Positions 8,040 to 16,981 are shown, counted from the first letter of the stretch. The stretch: DNA of 64,000 nucleotides from CAZKWG01 sp964615375 (GCA_964615375.1 CAZTOW010000047.1:1-64000), one strand, 5' to 3'. Notes: a model not told the origin generated them from the letters alone. Program-made: numbers and translations.

Positions 8040-9841
8040 TCCGCTCCCTCGGGCTCCAGCCCGTGGCGAACAAGCTTGGCGCGCAGGCCGTTGCGGGACA
8101 GGCCGAGCAGACGCGCCGCCTGGGAACGGTTGCCCTCGGCGCGCTGCAGGGCCTCGGCCAGCAGCACCCGCTCCAGCGCCTCGACCCGGCACTCCAGGTT
8201 CAGGGCGTCGCCCAGATCGGTCGGCGGTTCGGGCGCGGGGCGTGGGGCCTCTGCTTCGTCGATCCGCGGCCGGTCCAGCAGCTCCGCAGGGAGCTGGTCG
8301 GCGCCGATGATGCCATCCTCGCCCACGCCATAGACCATGTAGGCCACCGCGTTGGCGAGCTGCCGGACGTTGCCAGGCCAGGGCGCCTCTTCGAGCGCGA
8401 CCATGGCCGCGACCGTGACGCCTCGCACGGGCCGCCCGGCCTCGACGCTGAGACGGCGGATCAGGTGCTCGCACAGCGGGGCGATGTCCTCGCGGCGCTC
8501 GCGCAGCGGGGGGACATGCAGCGTCACCGCCGCGAGCCGATAGTACAGATCGGCGCGAAAGCGGCCCTCGGCGACCCGATCGCTCAGACGCAGGTTGGTC
8601 GCGGACACCACCCGGACGTCCACGGCGTGCGCCACGGAGCCCCCCACCGGGACCACCCTGCGCTCTTGAAGGGCGCGCAGCAGCGCCACCTGCGCGGTCT
8701 CGGAGAGATCGGCCACCTCATCCAGGAACAGGACCCCGCCGCTGGCCTCGCGCAGCCGCCCTGGACGCGCGCCCACGCCGGTCGCGGCGCCCTTCTCCAC
8801 GCCGAAGAGCTCGGCCTCCATGAGGTCGCGGGGGATGGCGCCGCAGTTCAGCGCGACCATGGGGCCCTCGCGCCGCTCGGACCACGCATGAAGCAGCCGC
8901 GCGACGTGCTCCTTGCCGGTGCCGGTCTCGCCCTCGACGAGGATCGGTACGCGGCCGGAGGCGAAGCGGCGGAGCTCGGCATAGAGCCCGATCATGGGCG
9001 GCGAGGGGCAGCGCAGCAGATCGGGGGGGAAGTCGAGCGCCGGGCGTGGGCGAGGCGTCGGCGCGGGCCCTGTCGCATCCCGGTCGAGGGCCAGCAGGGC
9101 GATCTCGGCGAGGGCCGGGGCCAGGGCGCCGCCGGGGATGGCGCCGCGCAGCACCAGCAGCCGAAGGCGAGCGCCACGCCAGCGCGCGGCGTAGCTCAGG
9201 TCCGGGCCCAGGCGCCCGCGCTCGACGAGGGGCTCCGCGTCGGGCTGGCCGCGAATACGGGCCGCCAGCGCCGGCTCTGACAGATCGGGTCGCGCGCCCG
9301 CGCCCGTGCGCAGCAGCACCTCGCCCCGAGCGTCGCGCTCGAGGAGCCAGAGACCTTCCGCGCCCAGGCCCTCGCGCAGGGTCTCCACGGCGGCCGCCGG
9401 ACCAACGCCATCGAGATCCGCGAGAAACGCCGCGATGAGCGCGGGCCACCAGGACGGGACCACCTCGGGGCCCGCCAGCGCCACGCTGCGGGTCGCGGCG
9501 CGGACCGGGCCGAGATCCAGCGCCAGGGCCAGCGGCTCGGGCTGATGCACCTCGACGCGGTAGCGCGCGCTCCCCAGCGCGAGCTCGTCGCCGGGCAAGA
9601 GGGGGGCGCGCTGCACCGCGCGGCCGGAGACCCAGGTCCCGTTTTTGCTGCCCAGATCCTCGATCTCCGCCGCTCCCTGGCGGACGTGGATCCGCGCGTG
9701 CCGTCGGGAGACACCCTCGACCGCGATGACGCAGGCGCAGCGCGGGTCGGCTCCGAGCTCGTGCGCGCCCTCGCTCAACGGCGCGAGGCGCGGCGCGCCG
9801 CCCAGAGGCCGGAGCAGCAGCGTTGGCGGCGGGAGGCTCAT
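8036..9841 (-). CDS. FHA-domain sigma54-dependent enhancer-binding protein
   Basis: 601 aa from the ATG at 9841 (MSLPPPTLLLRP); the open frame upstream is non-coding. Order: FHA domain (about 5-98) with the phosphopeptide-binding GVSRRH (43-48) and SKNGT (65-69); a GAF-like region (about 130-255); AAA+ domain with Walker A GETGTGKE (304-311), Walker B VLFLDE (370-375) and DLYYRL; Fis-type HTH near the end (GNRSQAARLLGLSRNGL). The sigma54-contact loop normally reading GAFTGA is GAATGV here (351-356), so the key Phe is missing while the Thr remains. The FHA domain suggests control by a phosphothreonine partner, most obviously the kinase at 2510. Likely activator of the three nearby sigma54 promoters that share a UAS. 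Confidence 0.93.
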   Translation of the reverse strand: MSLPPPTLLLRPLGGAPRLAPLSEGAHELGADPRCACVIAVEGVSRRHARIHVRQGAAEIEDLGSKNGTWVSGRAVQRAPLLPGDELALGSARYRVEVHQPEPLALALDLGPVRAATRSVALAGPEVVPSWWPALIAAFLADLDGVGPAAAVETLREGLGAEGLWLLERDARGEVLLRTGAGARPDLSEPALAARIRGQPDAEPLVERGRLGPDLSYAARWRGARLRLLVLRGAIPGGALAPALAEIALLALDRDATGPAPTPRPRPALDFPPDLLRCPSPPMIGLYAELRRFASGRVPILVEGETGTGKEHVARLLHAWSERREGPMVALNCGAIPRDLMEAELFGVEKGAATGVGARPGRLREASGGVLFLDEVADLSETAQVALLRALQERRVVPVGGSVAHAVDVRVVSATNLRLSDRVAEGRFRADLYYRLAAVTLHVPPLRERREDIAPLCEHLIRRLSVEAGRPVRGVTVAAMVALEEAPWPGNVRQLANAVAYMVYGVGEDGIIGADQLPAELLDRPRIDEAEAPRPAPEPPTDLGDALNLECRVEALERVLLAEALQRAEGNRSQAARLLGLSRNGLRAKLVRHGLEPEGAD

Positions 9842-9884
9842 CGGGGCAAAGATAACGGGATCGGGGCTCGGCGGCGCCGCCCCC

Positions 9885-9977
9885 CTACCGCACCGTCCCC
9901 TCCAGCCCCGAGACCTCGCTGAGCAGCCGCAGCTCCGCGCGCCGGTTCTGGCCCCACGCTCCCTCGTCGCCTCCTGA
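9885..9977 (-). pseudogene. OmpA-family C-terminal remnant
   Basis: The minus strand encodes SGGDEGAWGQNRRAELRLL and then SEVSGLEGTVR and a TAG stop; GQNRRAELRLL matches the end of OmpA/Pal peptidoglycan-binding domains (GxxQNRRVE). The rest of the domain is missing: upstream, the frame enters hairpin-rich non-coding sequence. A short decayed fragment in the 327-bp gap between the bEBP and the Sufu-like gene. Confidence 0.6.
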
Positions 9978-10003
9978 GCGAGCCGGGCGCTCCTCCCCCT
10001 AGC

Positions 10004-10040
10004 GCGGGCTTCGCCCGCATCCCATCGGGGCTCTGCCCCG
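10004..10040. repeat. Two tandem 3-nt-loop hairpins in the 9842-10168 gap
   Basis: GCGGGC-TTC-GCCCGC (10004-10018) and CGGGGC-TCT-GCCCCG (10026-10040), 22 bp apart. They lie between divergent genes, so termination of a neighbour is unlikely; REP-like intergenic repeats are a better reading. I see no gene in the rest of this gap apart from the OmpA remnant. Confidence 0.6.
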
Positions 10041-10168
10041 CCGCTGGGGGGTGGGGAGCGAAAGGTGGGGTTCGTGGAGGTGGGGGTGAGGCGGACGGGG
10101 GGGCGGTGAGCCGAGCCCGGGTGCCTCTCCATGCCACGACTCCCGGTGCGATGGTGATACAGAGAACC

Positions 10169-10807
10169 ATGTTCAGCTGGCTGAAAGAACTGTTCTCCCC
10201 CTCACCCAAGGCCCTCCGCGACAGCATGCGCTTCGTCGGGAGGGCTCGCTGGATCGTGCACCTCTTCAACGAGCTCGGCGAGGACAACTCCGAGGAGTTC
10301 GGGCCCCCGGAGGCCATCCCAGGCTACGAGGATCTGCTGGTGTTCGCCTTCGCGCCCGTCCCCGGGCGCCCCTGGTGGACCTACGCCACCGCTGGGATGA
10401 GCCTCTGCCCGGCGCTCGACGCCCACCCCCCCACGGAGCTGATAGCCTACTCGCGCGAGGAGCAGCGCGGACTCGTGTCGCTGCTCTTCCAGCTCGCCCT
10501 CCGCGACGCCACGGCCCTCCCGCTGGCCGGGGGCGACATCATCTGCTTCGACGAGCCGCCGCTGGATATCGGGATCGAGCTCGGACGAGCACTGGGCGTT
10601 CTCCCAAGCGCCGAGGCTGCCCACCTGCTCGACTTCCCCAACCCGGTCCTGCGCCCAGAGGACCAGCGCTTCACCATGGCGCGGCCAGGCGAGGACGCTT
10701 CGCCGCTGCGGCTGCTGCGCGTCGTGGCCCTCACGGATGACGACGGGCCCCGATTCTTGGCTGCGCTGACCTCCATCGCGAGCGAGCGCGCCTGGGAGCT
10801 GTATTGA
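10169..10807 (+). CDS. Suppressor-of-fused (Sufu)-like domain protein
   Basis: 212 aa from the ATG at 10169 (MFSWLKELF); an in-frame ATG 18 bp earlier is possible but neither has a strong ribosome site. The segment PGYEDLLVFAFAPVPGRPWWTYATAGMSL followed by PPTELIAYSR, a helical part and then LPLAGGDIICFDEPPLDIGIE fits the bacterial Sufu-domain pattern (strand, T-x-G-[LM]-S, then the E[LI] strand). Bacterial members often act as immunity proteins or appear in toxin clusters, but no toxin lies beside it here; its neighbours are decayed remnants. Soluble and cytoplasmic. Confidence 0.65.
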   Translation: MFSWLKELFSPSPKALRDSMRFVGRARWIVHLFNELGEDNSEEFGPPEAIPGYEDLLVFAFAPVPGRPWWTYATAGMSLCPALDAHPPTELIAYSREEQRGLVSLLFQLALRDATALPLAGGDIICFDEPPLDIGIELGRALGVLPSAEAAHLLDFPNPVLRPEDQRFTMARPGEDASPLRLLRVVALTDDDGPRFLAALTSIASERAWELY

Positions 10808-10895
10808 ACACCTGCATCGCTCCAGCGCCTTACCCACCGCGTGCGCGGGCTCGCGGAGCCGGCCTTCTCCACGCGAGAGATCACGGCCCCAAGCA

Positions 10896-11402
10896 CTATC
10901 GCTGGCGATAGCGCCTGGTCAGCCGGATGTTCCAGCCGTCGTCGGCTTCGAGCATCACGCTCTCCTCCAGAGTGCCAGCCCATCGTGAACAGCGAGTAGT
11001 CGTGAGTGTGGCCTGGGCTCCATCCCCCAACGTGGTGCGGACCTGCTCCACGAAGCAACCGTCGGGGCTCCAGCTGTAGCGGGTCTGCTCCTCCTCGCCC
11101 CCCGGGGTGGTCTCAGCGCGCCAGGCGCCGTCGGGGACGACCCTTCGATCAGTGTCGCCGACCCCGGAGCACTGCCGGATGAACAACCGATCCTCCTCGA
11201 CAGAAATGGTCAAGGTCAGCCCCTGTGTGGCTGCGATCATGCAGATTGTCCGGGGGGCTCCGCATAGCGTCACCAGCTCTACGAGGGAGTCGGATGCAGC
11301 GCGGTCCAGCTCCCAGATGCCCTCGATGTTCACAGCGCGGGGGGAGTTGGCAGCGAGCAGGAGTGGGAAGATGGACAAGGAGGCTCCAGGGTGCGCGCTC
11401 AC
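10896..11402 (-). CDS. Small exported protein of unknown function
   Basis: Frame of 168 aa from a GTG at 11402 that overlaps the stop of the RND remnant as GTGA; an alternative TTG start at 11378 (SIFPLLLAANSPRA) has GGAG at a good distance. Either way the N-terminus is a hydrophobic leader, followed by IEGIWELDRAASDSLVELV and a C-terminal beta-rich part ending in RLTRRYRQR. The layout (leader, GxWELD start, extended strands) is like small lipocalin-like or DUF-type periplasmic proteins. Four or more cysteines may pair. No family recognised. It may once have been coupled to the pump gene. Confidence 0.6.
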   Translation of the reverse strand: MSAHPGASLSIFPLLLAANSPRAVNIEGIWELDRAASDSLVELVTLCGAPRTICMIAATQGLTLTISVEEDRLFIRQCSGVGDTDRRVVPDGAWRAETTPGGEEEQTRYSWSPDGCFVEQVRTTLGDGAQATLTTTRCSRWAGTLEESVMLEADDGWNIRLTRRYRQR

Positions 11403-12190
11403 GGCTGGCTTCCCCGCTCGAAGAGCGCCGCCAGGCTGGCGTAGACCACCGGGATCAGCACCAGCACCACCGCCGTCGCGAAGAGGATGCCGAAGCCCAG
11501 GCTGATGGCCAGGGGGATGAGGAAGTAGGCCTGCACGCTGGTCTCGAAGATCATCGGGAGCAGGCCGAAGAAGGTGGTCAGGGAGGTCAACAGCACCGGG
11601 CGCAGGCGGCGGGAACCACCCGCCAGGATCGCCTCGCGCATGTCCAGGCCATCGCGCCTGGCGCCGTTGATGGCGTCGATGAGCACCAGGGAGTCGTTGA
11701 CCACCACCCCCGACAGGGCCACGACGCCGAACACCGAGACCATGGACAGCTCGAAGCCGAGCAGCAGGTGGCCCAGGATGGCGCCGACCAGGCCGAAGGG
11801 GATCACGGCCATGATCACCAGGGGCTGCCAGTAGCTGCGGAAGGGGATGGCCAGCAGCGCGAACATCGCGAGCAGGGCGATGACGTAGCCCTGGGCGAGG
11901 GCCACCATGCTGCCCCGCTGTTCCTCCTGCATCCCCACCGCGTCGGCCCGCAGGCCCGGGTGAGCGACGCAGAGGGCCGGCAGGATCTCCTCCTCCACGA
12001 CCCGGTTGATGTCGGTGGAGGCGGCCACCCCCGGCGCCAGCTCCGCGCTCACCTCCACCACACGCCGGCCCCCCACACGTCGGATGGAGGCCGGGCTGGT
12101 GCTGCGCTCCACCGCCACGACGGCGCCCAGCGGCACGGATCCTCCCCCGGTGGTGCGGAGCGGGAGCTGCTCGAGATCGCGCTCGGAGCT
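11399..12190 (-). pseudogene. C-terminal remnant of an RND-family efflux transporter
   Basis: The frame encodes SSERDLEQLPLRTTGGGSVP and continues to the last transmembrane helices of an HAE1/AcrB-like pump: FGVVALSGVVVNDSLVLID is the characteristic fourth-repeat helix, then LTSLTTFFGLLPMI. About 260 residues remain of the roughly 1000-1050 normal for the family; the N-terminal three quarters are absent. Just upstream (12238-12254) a strong AAGGAGG site and ATG open into the wrong frame, consistent with an internal deletion that joined an old start to the pump's 3' end. A functional pump is not possible. Confidence 0.8.
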
Positions 12191-12304
12191 GCGCTGCTCC
12201 GACCGCCTCCTCGTAGGCCTCCAGGTTGTTCTCTGTCCATGAAGGACCTCCTTCGGTGTCCACGACGACCAACGCGGAACCGTGGCGACACAGCGCGGCC
12301 CAGG

Positions 12305-13228
12305 TCAGTCGATCTCGAGCGAGACCTGGAACCACCCGGTCCCGCCCCGCCCGTCCCGCACCACCAGGGCCAGCACGCCCTCCCCCTGCTCGGTGGCGAA
12401 GAGCACCGTCTCGCCCTCCTCCAGCTCGGCGGCCGCGGCCGCCCACCCGCCACCCCGACCGAAGCCGGTCTGCGCCGTGAAGCTCCCGACGCTGGTGTAC
12501 CAGCTGTAGCTCAGGTCTTCGGTCCGCCATTCCCAGGCGCCGTCCGAGTTCAGGTAGCGGTACTTCTCCGCGGCGCCCTCGTCGATCAGGGGGCCGAGGA
12601 CCGGCTCGTCGTCGAGCTTGAGGACCAGGGGCTCCCCGGCGGCCAGTTCGACCCCATCCACCGTGATCCCGAGCAGCTCCGGGTTGTGGTTGGGGGTGAT
12701 GGCCAGGCTGACGGGCAGCGCCTTGCTGGCTTTCTCCACGTCCTCGCCCACCGTCGGCCAGACCTCCACCTCCAGCGTCAACGCGAGGCCCTCGTAGCTG
12801 TCCTCCTCGGGCAGGTTGTCCAGCAGGGTCGCGGGGATGGTCAGCTCGGGAGGCAGGCCCGGCTCCACGCCCATGATCCCACCGGCCGCAGCCTCGGCGC
12901 GCCAGGCGGCCCGCTCGTCGTCGTCGAGGCTGGACCAGTCCAGGGACGCGAGCTCGCCGACCAGCTCCGGATCGAGCTCGGCGGGGGCGGCGGTGTCCCA
13001 ACCCCAGCCCCCCAGCTCGAGGCTGCGCCAGACGGCCCAGCCCTCCCCCTCGGGGACGTAGACCAGGCTCTCGATGCCGACGGTGTCCCCGGGGCGGGGC
13101 TCGGCGGGGGTCACGGTGGTGCCCAGGATGCGGGTGCGGTCCAGGTCCCACTCCTGGGGCTGGTCCGCGAGGTCGCAGGCCACGCCGACGAGGGAACAGC
13201 AGACGAAGACGGCGGTGGAACGGAGCAT
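12305..13228 (-). CDS. Putative lipoprotein of the TonB operon
   Basis: 307 aa, ATG preceded by GGGAGG. The N-terminus MLRSTAVFVCCSLVGVAC is a lipoprotein-type leader with a lipobox-like GVAC ending at Cys18. The mature part is acidic and beta-rich with PGDTVGIESLVY near the start and SYSWYTSVGSF, GVLALVVRDGRGG towards the end, which look like immunoglobulin-like folds (two domains). The gene starts 12 bp after the stop of the TonB-dependent receptor and is the last intact gene of that operon. A periplasmic or outer-membrane partner of the receptor, perhaps in substrate capture, is the likely role; no named family recognised. Confidence 0.75.
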   Translation of the reverse strand: MLRSTAVFVCCSLVGVACDLADQPQEWDLDRTRILGTTVTPAEPRPGDTVGIESLVYVPEGEGWAVWRSLELGGWGWDTAAPAELDPELVGELASLDWSSLDDDERAAWRAEAAAGGIMGVEPGLPPELTIPATLLDNLPEEDSYEGLALTLEVEVWPTVGEDVEKASKALPVSLAITPNHNPELLGITVDGVELAAGEPLVLKLDDEPVLGPLIDEGAAEKYRYLNSDGAWEWRTEDLSYSWYTSVGSFTAQTGFGRGGGWAAAAAELEEGETVLFATEQGEGVLALVVRDGRGGTGWFQVSLEID

Positions 13229-13240
13229 GGTCCCTCCCGG

Positions 13241-15832
13241 CTAGAATCGCGTCCGGAGCTCGAGCCCCGGGTTGAGGTAGAAGCCGAGCCCGCTGATGTT
13301 GTCGTGCTCGGTGTAGTCGTAGCTCCACTGGATCAGCTCGGGGTTCTCCCCGTGCAGCACGTTGAGCAGGTCCACGTAGGTGTCCAGCTGCCAGCGATCG
13401 AAGGTCCAGAGCTTAGAGGCGCGCAGGTCCAGCGCCCAGTAGGGTTCCAGCCGCGCGCTGTTCTCGTCCAGGGTCGAGGTGGGGCTGTAGCGCCCGCTGT
13501 CCAGGTCGTAGGTGGCGTCGTCGTAGGGGGTGTAGGGGTTGCCGCTGGTGTACTGGAACTTGGCTGAGAGGTCGAAGTCCAGGGGCAGCGTGTAGCCCGT
13601 GACCGCCACCAGGTTGTGGGTCTGATCGAGTTCGTAGAGCACCCAGTCGCCACTGGCCTCCTCGTCCCGCTCGGCCACGCTCCAGGTGTAGGAGAGCCAG
13701 CCGAACAGCGGCCCGGTGCGCTGCTTGCGCAGGATGGTCTCGACGCCGTAGGCACGGCCGAGCCCGGCGTTCTCGTACAGCACGGTGCCCGGGTCCGAGT
13801 CCTGGCGCACCATCAGCTGGTCGATGCCGCGGTAGTAGCCGACCACGTCCAGGCTGGCCTGCTCCCCGAAGCGCTGCTCGATGCCCGCCTCGGCGGTCCA
13901 GGCGCGCTCCATGTCGAAGTCCACAGCCTCGGAGAAGGCCATGGCCGTCGCGTCGGGGACCTGGTGGTACAACCCGGCGCCGCCCTTGAGGGTCCCTCCC
14001 TTCCAGGTCCCGACCCGCAGGCTCCCCCGCGGCTCCCATCCGAGGTCGTACAGCCCGTCGGTGCGGAGCATGGTGGCCAGGCGGAGGCCGGCGGAGAGGG
14101 ACAGCCGATCGGGATCGGGCAGGGGACGAAGCTGCAGCTCGAGGTAGGGGTCGGGGGAGCCGATCCAGCCCGTGACGTCCTCCTCGATGGCCTCCGTCTC
14201 CTCGATGGAGCTGCCCGTGTCCCCGTTCCAGTTCGGGACCTCGGGCGCCGAGGCCTCGATGCTCCGCTGGCTCAGCCCGGCGTCTAGGCCCCCCAGCAGC
14301 GTGAAGCGCTCCGAGGGCATCCAGCGGCCCTCGGCTCGCAGGCCGAAGCGCAGGCCCTGCTCGCCGAGCTCCATCACGGTGCCCGCGTTCATGAGCTGCT
14401 CGTCCCAGCCCAGGGAGGGCTGCAGCATCCAGCTGAAGGTCTCCTCGCGGTGGGTCCAGTCCAGCAGCACCCGGTGGCTGGCGTAGCGGGTGGTGAGCTG
14501 GGGCTCCTCCTCGGCGTCGCCCCGGACGATGTTCATGTCGTCCCAGAACCCGAAGGCCAGCAGGCGAAGGCTGTCGGGACCGTCCACCAGGCTTTGGGCC
14601 TGGAGCTGGTAGTCCCGCCAGGAGGGCGCGATGCTCGCGTCACCTGTGCGGTCGGCCATCAGGCCCATGATCAGGTCCAGGTAGCTGGCGCGGAAGGCCC
14701 CCGCGAGGCCGATGGGGAGCTGTTCGAAGCGCCCGCGCACTGTCGCCGAGCTGTCGAGCAGGTCGGCCTGGGCCCGGGCCTGCCAACCCTCGTCCCAGTC
14801 CTGCTTGGTGCGCACGTCCACCGAGCCGGAGATGGACTGACCGTAGCGCAGGGGCTGGGCCCCGGGCAGGTAGTCCACCGCCTCCACCAGGTCGGGGTTG
14901 ATCACCGAGCGGAACCCACCCAGGTGGTAGATGATGGGCACCTCCACCCCGTCCACGTAGACGTTGGTGTCGCCGCTGTCGCCGCCTCGGATGATCAGAT
15001 CGCTGGTGCCGAAGGGCGTGCGCGCGGCGCCGGGCAGGGTCTGGATGACCCGCACCGGGTCGCCGAAGGTCCCCGGCACCCGCCGCACCTCCTCCATGCT
15101 CACCGTCCGCCGGGTGACGACGACGTCCTGCTCCTCCACCTGGTACAGCCCGAGCGCCTCGTAGTCGGAGTAGCTCGAGGCCCGCAGCCACAGCTCCAGA
15201 TCCAGCTGCTCACCCTGGGCGCGCTCGATCTCCACGCGCAGATCCTCGTGCCCCGGGCTGCGGCAGAGCAGGGTCAACGCGCCGACGGGCGCAGCCCGCA
15301 GCTCGAAGCGCCCCTGCTCGTCGCTGCGGGCGTAGGCCTCGGCACCCTCCACCACGACGTGGGCCCCCGCGATGGGCTGGCGGGTGCCCTTCTCCCGCAG
15401 CAGGCCCTGCACGGCGATCGGCAGAACGGCGGGGTCGGCGGGGGCCGGCTCGTCCTGCAGCTCGAAGCCGTAGGCGAACTCGATCACCACCGGGACGGGG
15501 CCCTCGGCGGTCTCCGCGGGGGCGAAGGTGAAGGCCTGGACCGCCTCCACCGCCGCCTCGTCGAAGCCGTGCCCGATGGGCTCCATCAGCTCCACCGCCT
15601 GCACCGCGCCCAGCTCGTCGATGGCCACCCGCAGCCGGACCACCCCCTCGAGGCCCGCGGCCTCGGCCTCGGGTGGGTAGGGCGCCTCCACGAACTCCAT
15701 CAGCTCCGGGGCCTTCACCAGGGCAGGCGCGGCCTCGCCAGCGGCGTCGGGCGCCGTGTCATCCGGCGCGGGCTCCTGAGCCGCCGAGGGGAGGACGAGG
15801 GTAGTGAACAGGATCAGCAGGGAAGGGCTCAT
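13241..15832 (-). CDS. TonB-dependent outer-membrane receptor with N-terminal TonB-C-like domain
   Basis: 863 aa; ATG overlaps the tonB stop (ATGA). A signal peptide (1-18) is followed by a TonB C-terminal-like domain (about 45-125: YPPEAEAAGLEGVVRLRVAI), a carboxypeptidase-regulatory-like beta-sandwich (about 135-210), a plug (about 230-330: DLIIRGGDSGDTNVYVDGV) and a barrel ending in LELRTRF with a terminal Phe as outer-membrane proteins need. TonB-C plus CarboxypepD-reg plus plug is a recurring myxobacterial design. Substrate unknown; the plug contains VPIIYHLGGFRSVI, a conserved loop of the family. Expressed with exbB-exbD-tonB as a self-contained energised import unit. Confidence 0.92.
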   Translation of the reverse strand: MSPSLLILFTTLVLPSAAQEPAPDDTAPDAAGEAAPALVKAPELMEFVEAPYPPEAEAAGLEGVVRLRVAIDELGAVQAVELMEPIGHGFDEAAVEAVQAFTFAPAETAEGPVPVVIEFAYGFELQDEPAPADPAVLPIAVQGLLREKGTRQPIAGAHVVVEGAEAYARSDEQGRFELRAAPVGALTLLCRSPGHEDLRVEIERAQGEQLDLELWLRASSYSDYEALGLYQVEEQDVVVTRRTVSMEEVRRVPGTFGDPVRVIQTLPGAARTPFGTSDLIIRGGDSGDTNVYVDGVEVPIIYHLGGFRSVINPDLVEAVDYLPGAQPLRYGQSISGSVDVRTKQDWDEGWQARAQADLLDSSATVRGRFEQLPIGLAGAFRASYLDLIMGLMADRTGDASIAPSWRDYQLQAQSLVDGPDSLRLLAFGFWDDMNIVRGDAEEEPQLTTRYASHRVLLDWTHREETFSWMLQPSLGWDEQLMNAGTVMELGEQGLRFGLRAEGRWMPSERFTLLGGLDAGLSQRSIEASAPEVPNWNGDTGSSIEETEAIEEDVTGWIGSPDPYLELQLRPLPDPDRLSLSAGLRLATMLRTDGLYDLGWEPRGSLRVGTWKGGTLKGGAGLYHQVPDATAMAFSEAVDFDMERAWTAEAGIEQRFGEQASLDVVGYYRGIDQLMVRQDSDPGTVLYENAGLGRAYGVETILRKQRTGPLFGWLSYTWSVAERDEEASGDWVLYELDQTHNLVAVTGYTLPLDFDLSAKFQYTSGNPYTPYDDATYDLDSGRYSPTSTLDENSARLEPYWALDLRASKLWTFDRWQLDTYVDLLNVLHGENPELIQWSYDYTEHDNISGLGFYLNPGLELRTRF

Positions 15833-16560
15833 CGGATGGCCTCGAAGCGACAGCTGTGAGGCATGCCGTAGACGGTGACGGCTTCGTGATCGACGGTGCC
15901 CGGGCGGCAGCGGGCGCCGCGCCAGGCGGTGATGCAGGCCAGATCGGCCTCGGGGCTCAGGCCCCGGGTGACGAGCGCCTCGGTGACCGCCCCGCTGGCG
16001 TCCACCGTCAGCTCCACCTCGACCACCCCCTCGAGCCGCGCCTCGATCACCGCCTCGGGGACCTCGAGCTTCGGCACACGGCAGCGGGGGCGCTTGCCCA
16101 CCTCGGTCCAGCTTGCGGGACCGCCCACGGTGTGCTCGGAGGGGGCTGGAGGGGCCGCGCTGGCCGCCACCGCGGTGCTCGAGCCCGCGCGGACCTTCAG
16201 GCTGGAGCTGCCGGTGCTCATGGAGCTCATGGTGAGCCCCTGGGTGAGCGCCATGGGCTCCCCCGCCAGCGGCTCGAGGAAGGCCGGCGCGGGTGGCTCG
16301 TCCACGATGCGCTCGTACTCGATGACCTCGGCCTGCTCGGGTGGGGGCGGGGACGGTGGCTCGCGCTCCTTCACCGGCTCGGGCTGGGGCTCTGGCTCCG
16401 GCTCGGGTGGCGGAGGCTTCGGCCGCTCCACCACGCGCATGGGCGCGTAGTCGGGCCGCGGTGGCGGGGGCTCCACCGCGGCCACGGCCACGGCCACGGC
16501 CAGGTGCGCGGCGACGGAGAGCGCCACCCCGATCACCGTGGGCCAGCGGGTCTCAGTCAT
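15829..16560 (-). CDS. tonB: TonB energy-transducing protein
   Basis: 243 aa from the ATG at 16560, which lies inside the end of exbD (8-bp overlap). One N-terminal transmembrane anchor (VIGVALSVAAHLAVAVAVAA, about 9-28), a Pro/Glu-rich periplasm-spanning stretch (PPPPEPEPEPQPEPVKEREP) and a C-terminal TonB domain (about 165-243: EAVIEARLEGVVEVELTVDA). It couples the proton-motive force harvested by ExbB/ExbD to the receptor encoded next. A run of four GGCCAC hexamers encodes the Ala/Val-rich anchor. Confidence 0.92.
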   Translation of the reverse strand: MTETRWPTVIGVALSVAAHLAVAVAVAAVEPPPPRPDYAPMRVVERPKPPPPEPEPEPQPEPVKEREPPSPPPPEQAEVIEYERIVDEPPAPAFLEPLAGEPMALTQGLTMSSMSTGSSSLKVRAGSSTAVAASAAPPAPSEHTVGGPASWTEVGKRPRCRVPKLEVPEAVIEARLEGVVEVELTVDASGAVTEALVTRGLSPEADLACITAWRGARCRPGTVDHEAVTVYGMPHSCRFEAIR

Positions 16561-16981
16561 CGTGGACCTCGACGGGCTCGATCTCGATGGCGAAGCTGGA
16601 GACACCGGCGTCGCGCACCCGGTCGATCACCGCCACCACCTCCCGGTGCGCCGTGTCGCCGTCGGCGGCGATCAGGCAGATCACCTCGCGCCCGGCGTCC
16701 CGCTCCTCCTCGATGCGGCTGGCGATGGCGTCCAGGGTCGACTCGCGGCCGTCGAGGTAGACCGTGCCCCGGGCGTCCACGGTGACGCCGAGGCTGGCTT
16801 GCTCCGCGGGCATCTCGCCGGTGCTGCCCTCGGGCAGGTCCAGGGGGATCTGCCGCACGGCGACCACGGTGCTGGTGACCATGAAGATGATCAGGATGAC
16901 CAGCAGGATGTCCACGAAAGGGGTGACGTTGATCTCGGTGATGCCGCCGCGGCGGCCACCGCCCAGGCTGCCCCCCGCCAT
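16553..16981 (-). CDS. exbD: ExbD/TolR-family proton-channel subunit
   Basis: 142 aa. ITEINVTPFVDILLVILIIFMV is the signature N-terminal helix with the proton-carrying Asp of ExbD/TolR, followed by the periplasmic domain (DLPEGSTG, VTVDARGTVYLDG, ADGDTAHREVVAVIDRVRDAG). Its ATG overlaps the exbB stop (ATGA) and its end overlaps tonB, so all three are made from one message in fixed proportion. Confidence 0.95.
   Translation of the reverse strand: MAGGSLGGGRRGGITEINVTPFVDILLVILIIFMVTSTVVAVRQIPLDLPEGSTGEMPAEQASLGVTVDARGTVYLDGRESTLDAIASRIEEERDAGREVICLIAADGDTAHREVVAVIDRVRDAGVSSFAIEIEPVEVHDD

Noticed and set aside
10896..13328. 810-aa minus-strand open frame
   Set aside because: It is a chance run-through joining non-coding frames of the lipoprotein and pump region to the real 168-aa gene at its end; only the last part is protein-like.
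16483..16505. GGCCAC tandem hexamers
   Set aside because: They encode the Ala/Val-rich membrane anchor of TonB in frame; a coding consequence, not a regulatory repeat.
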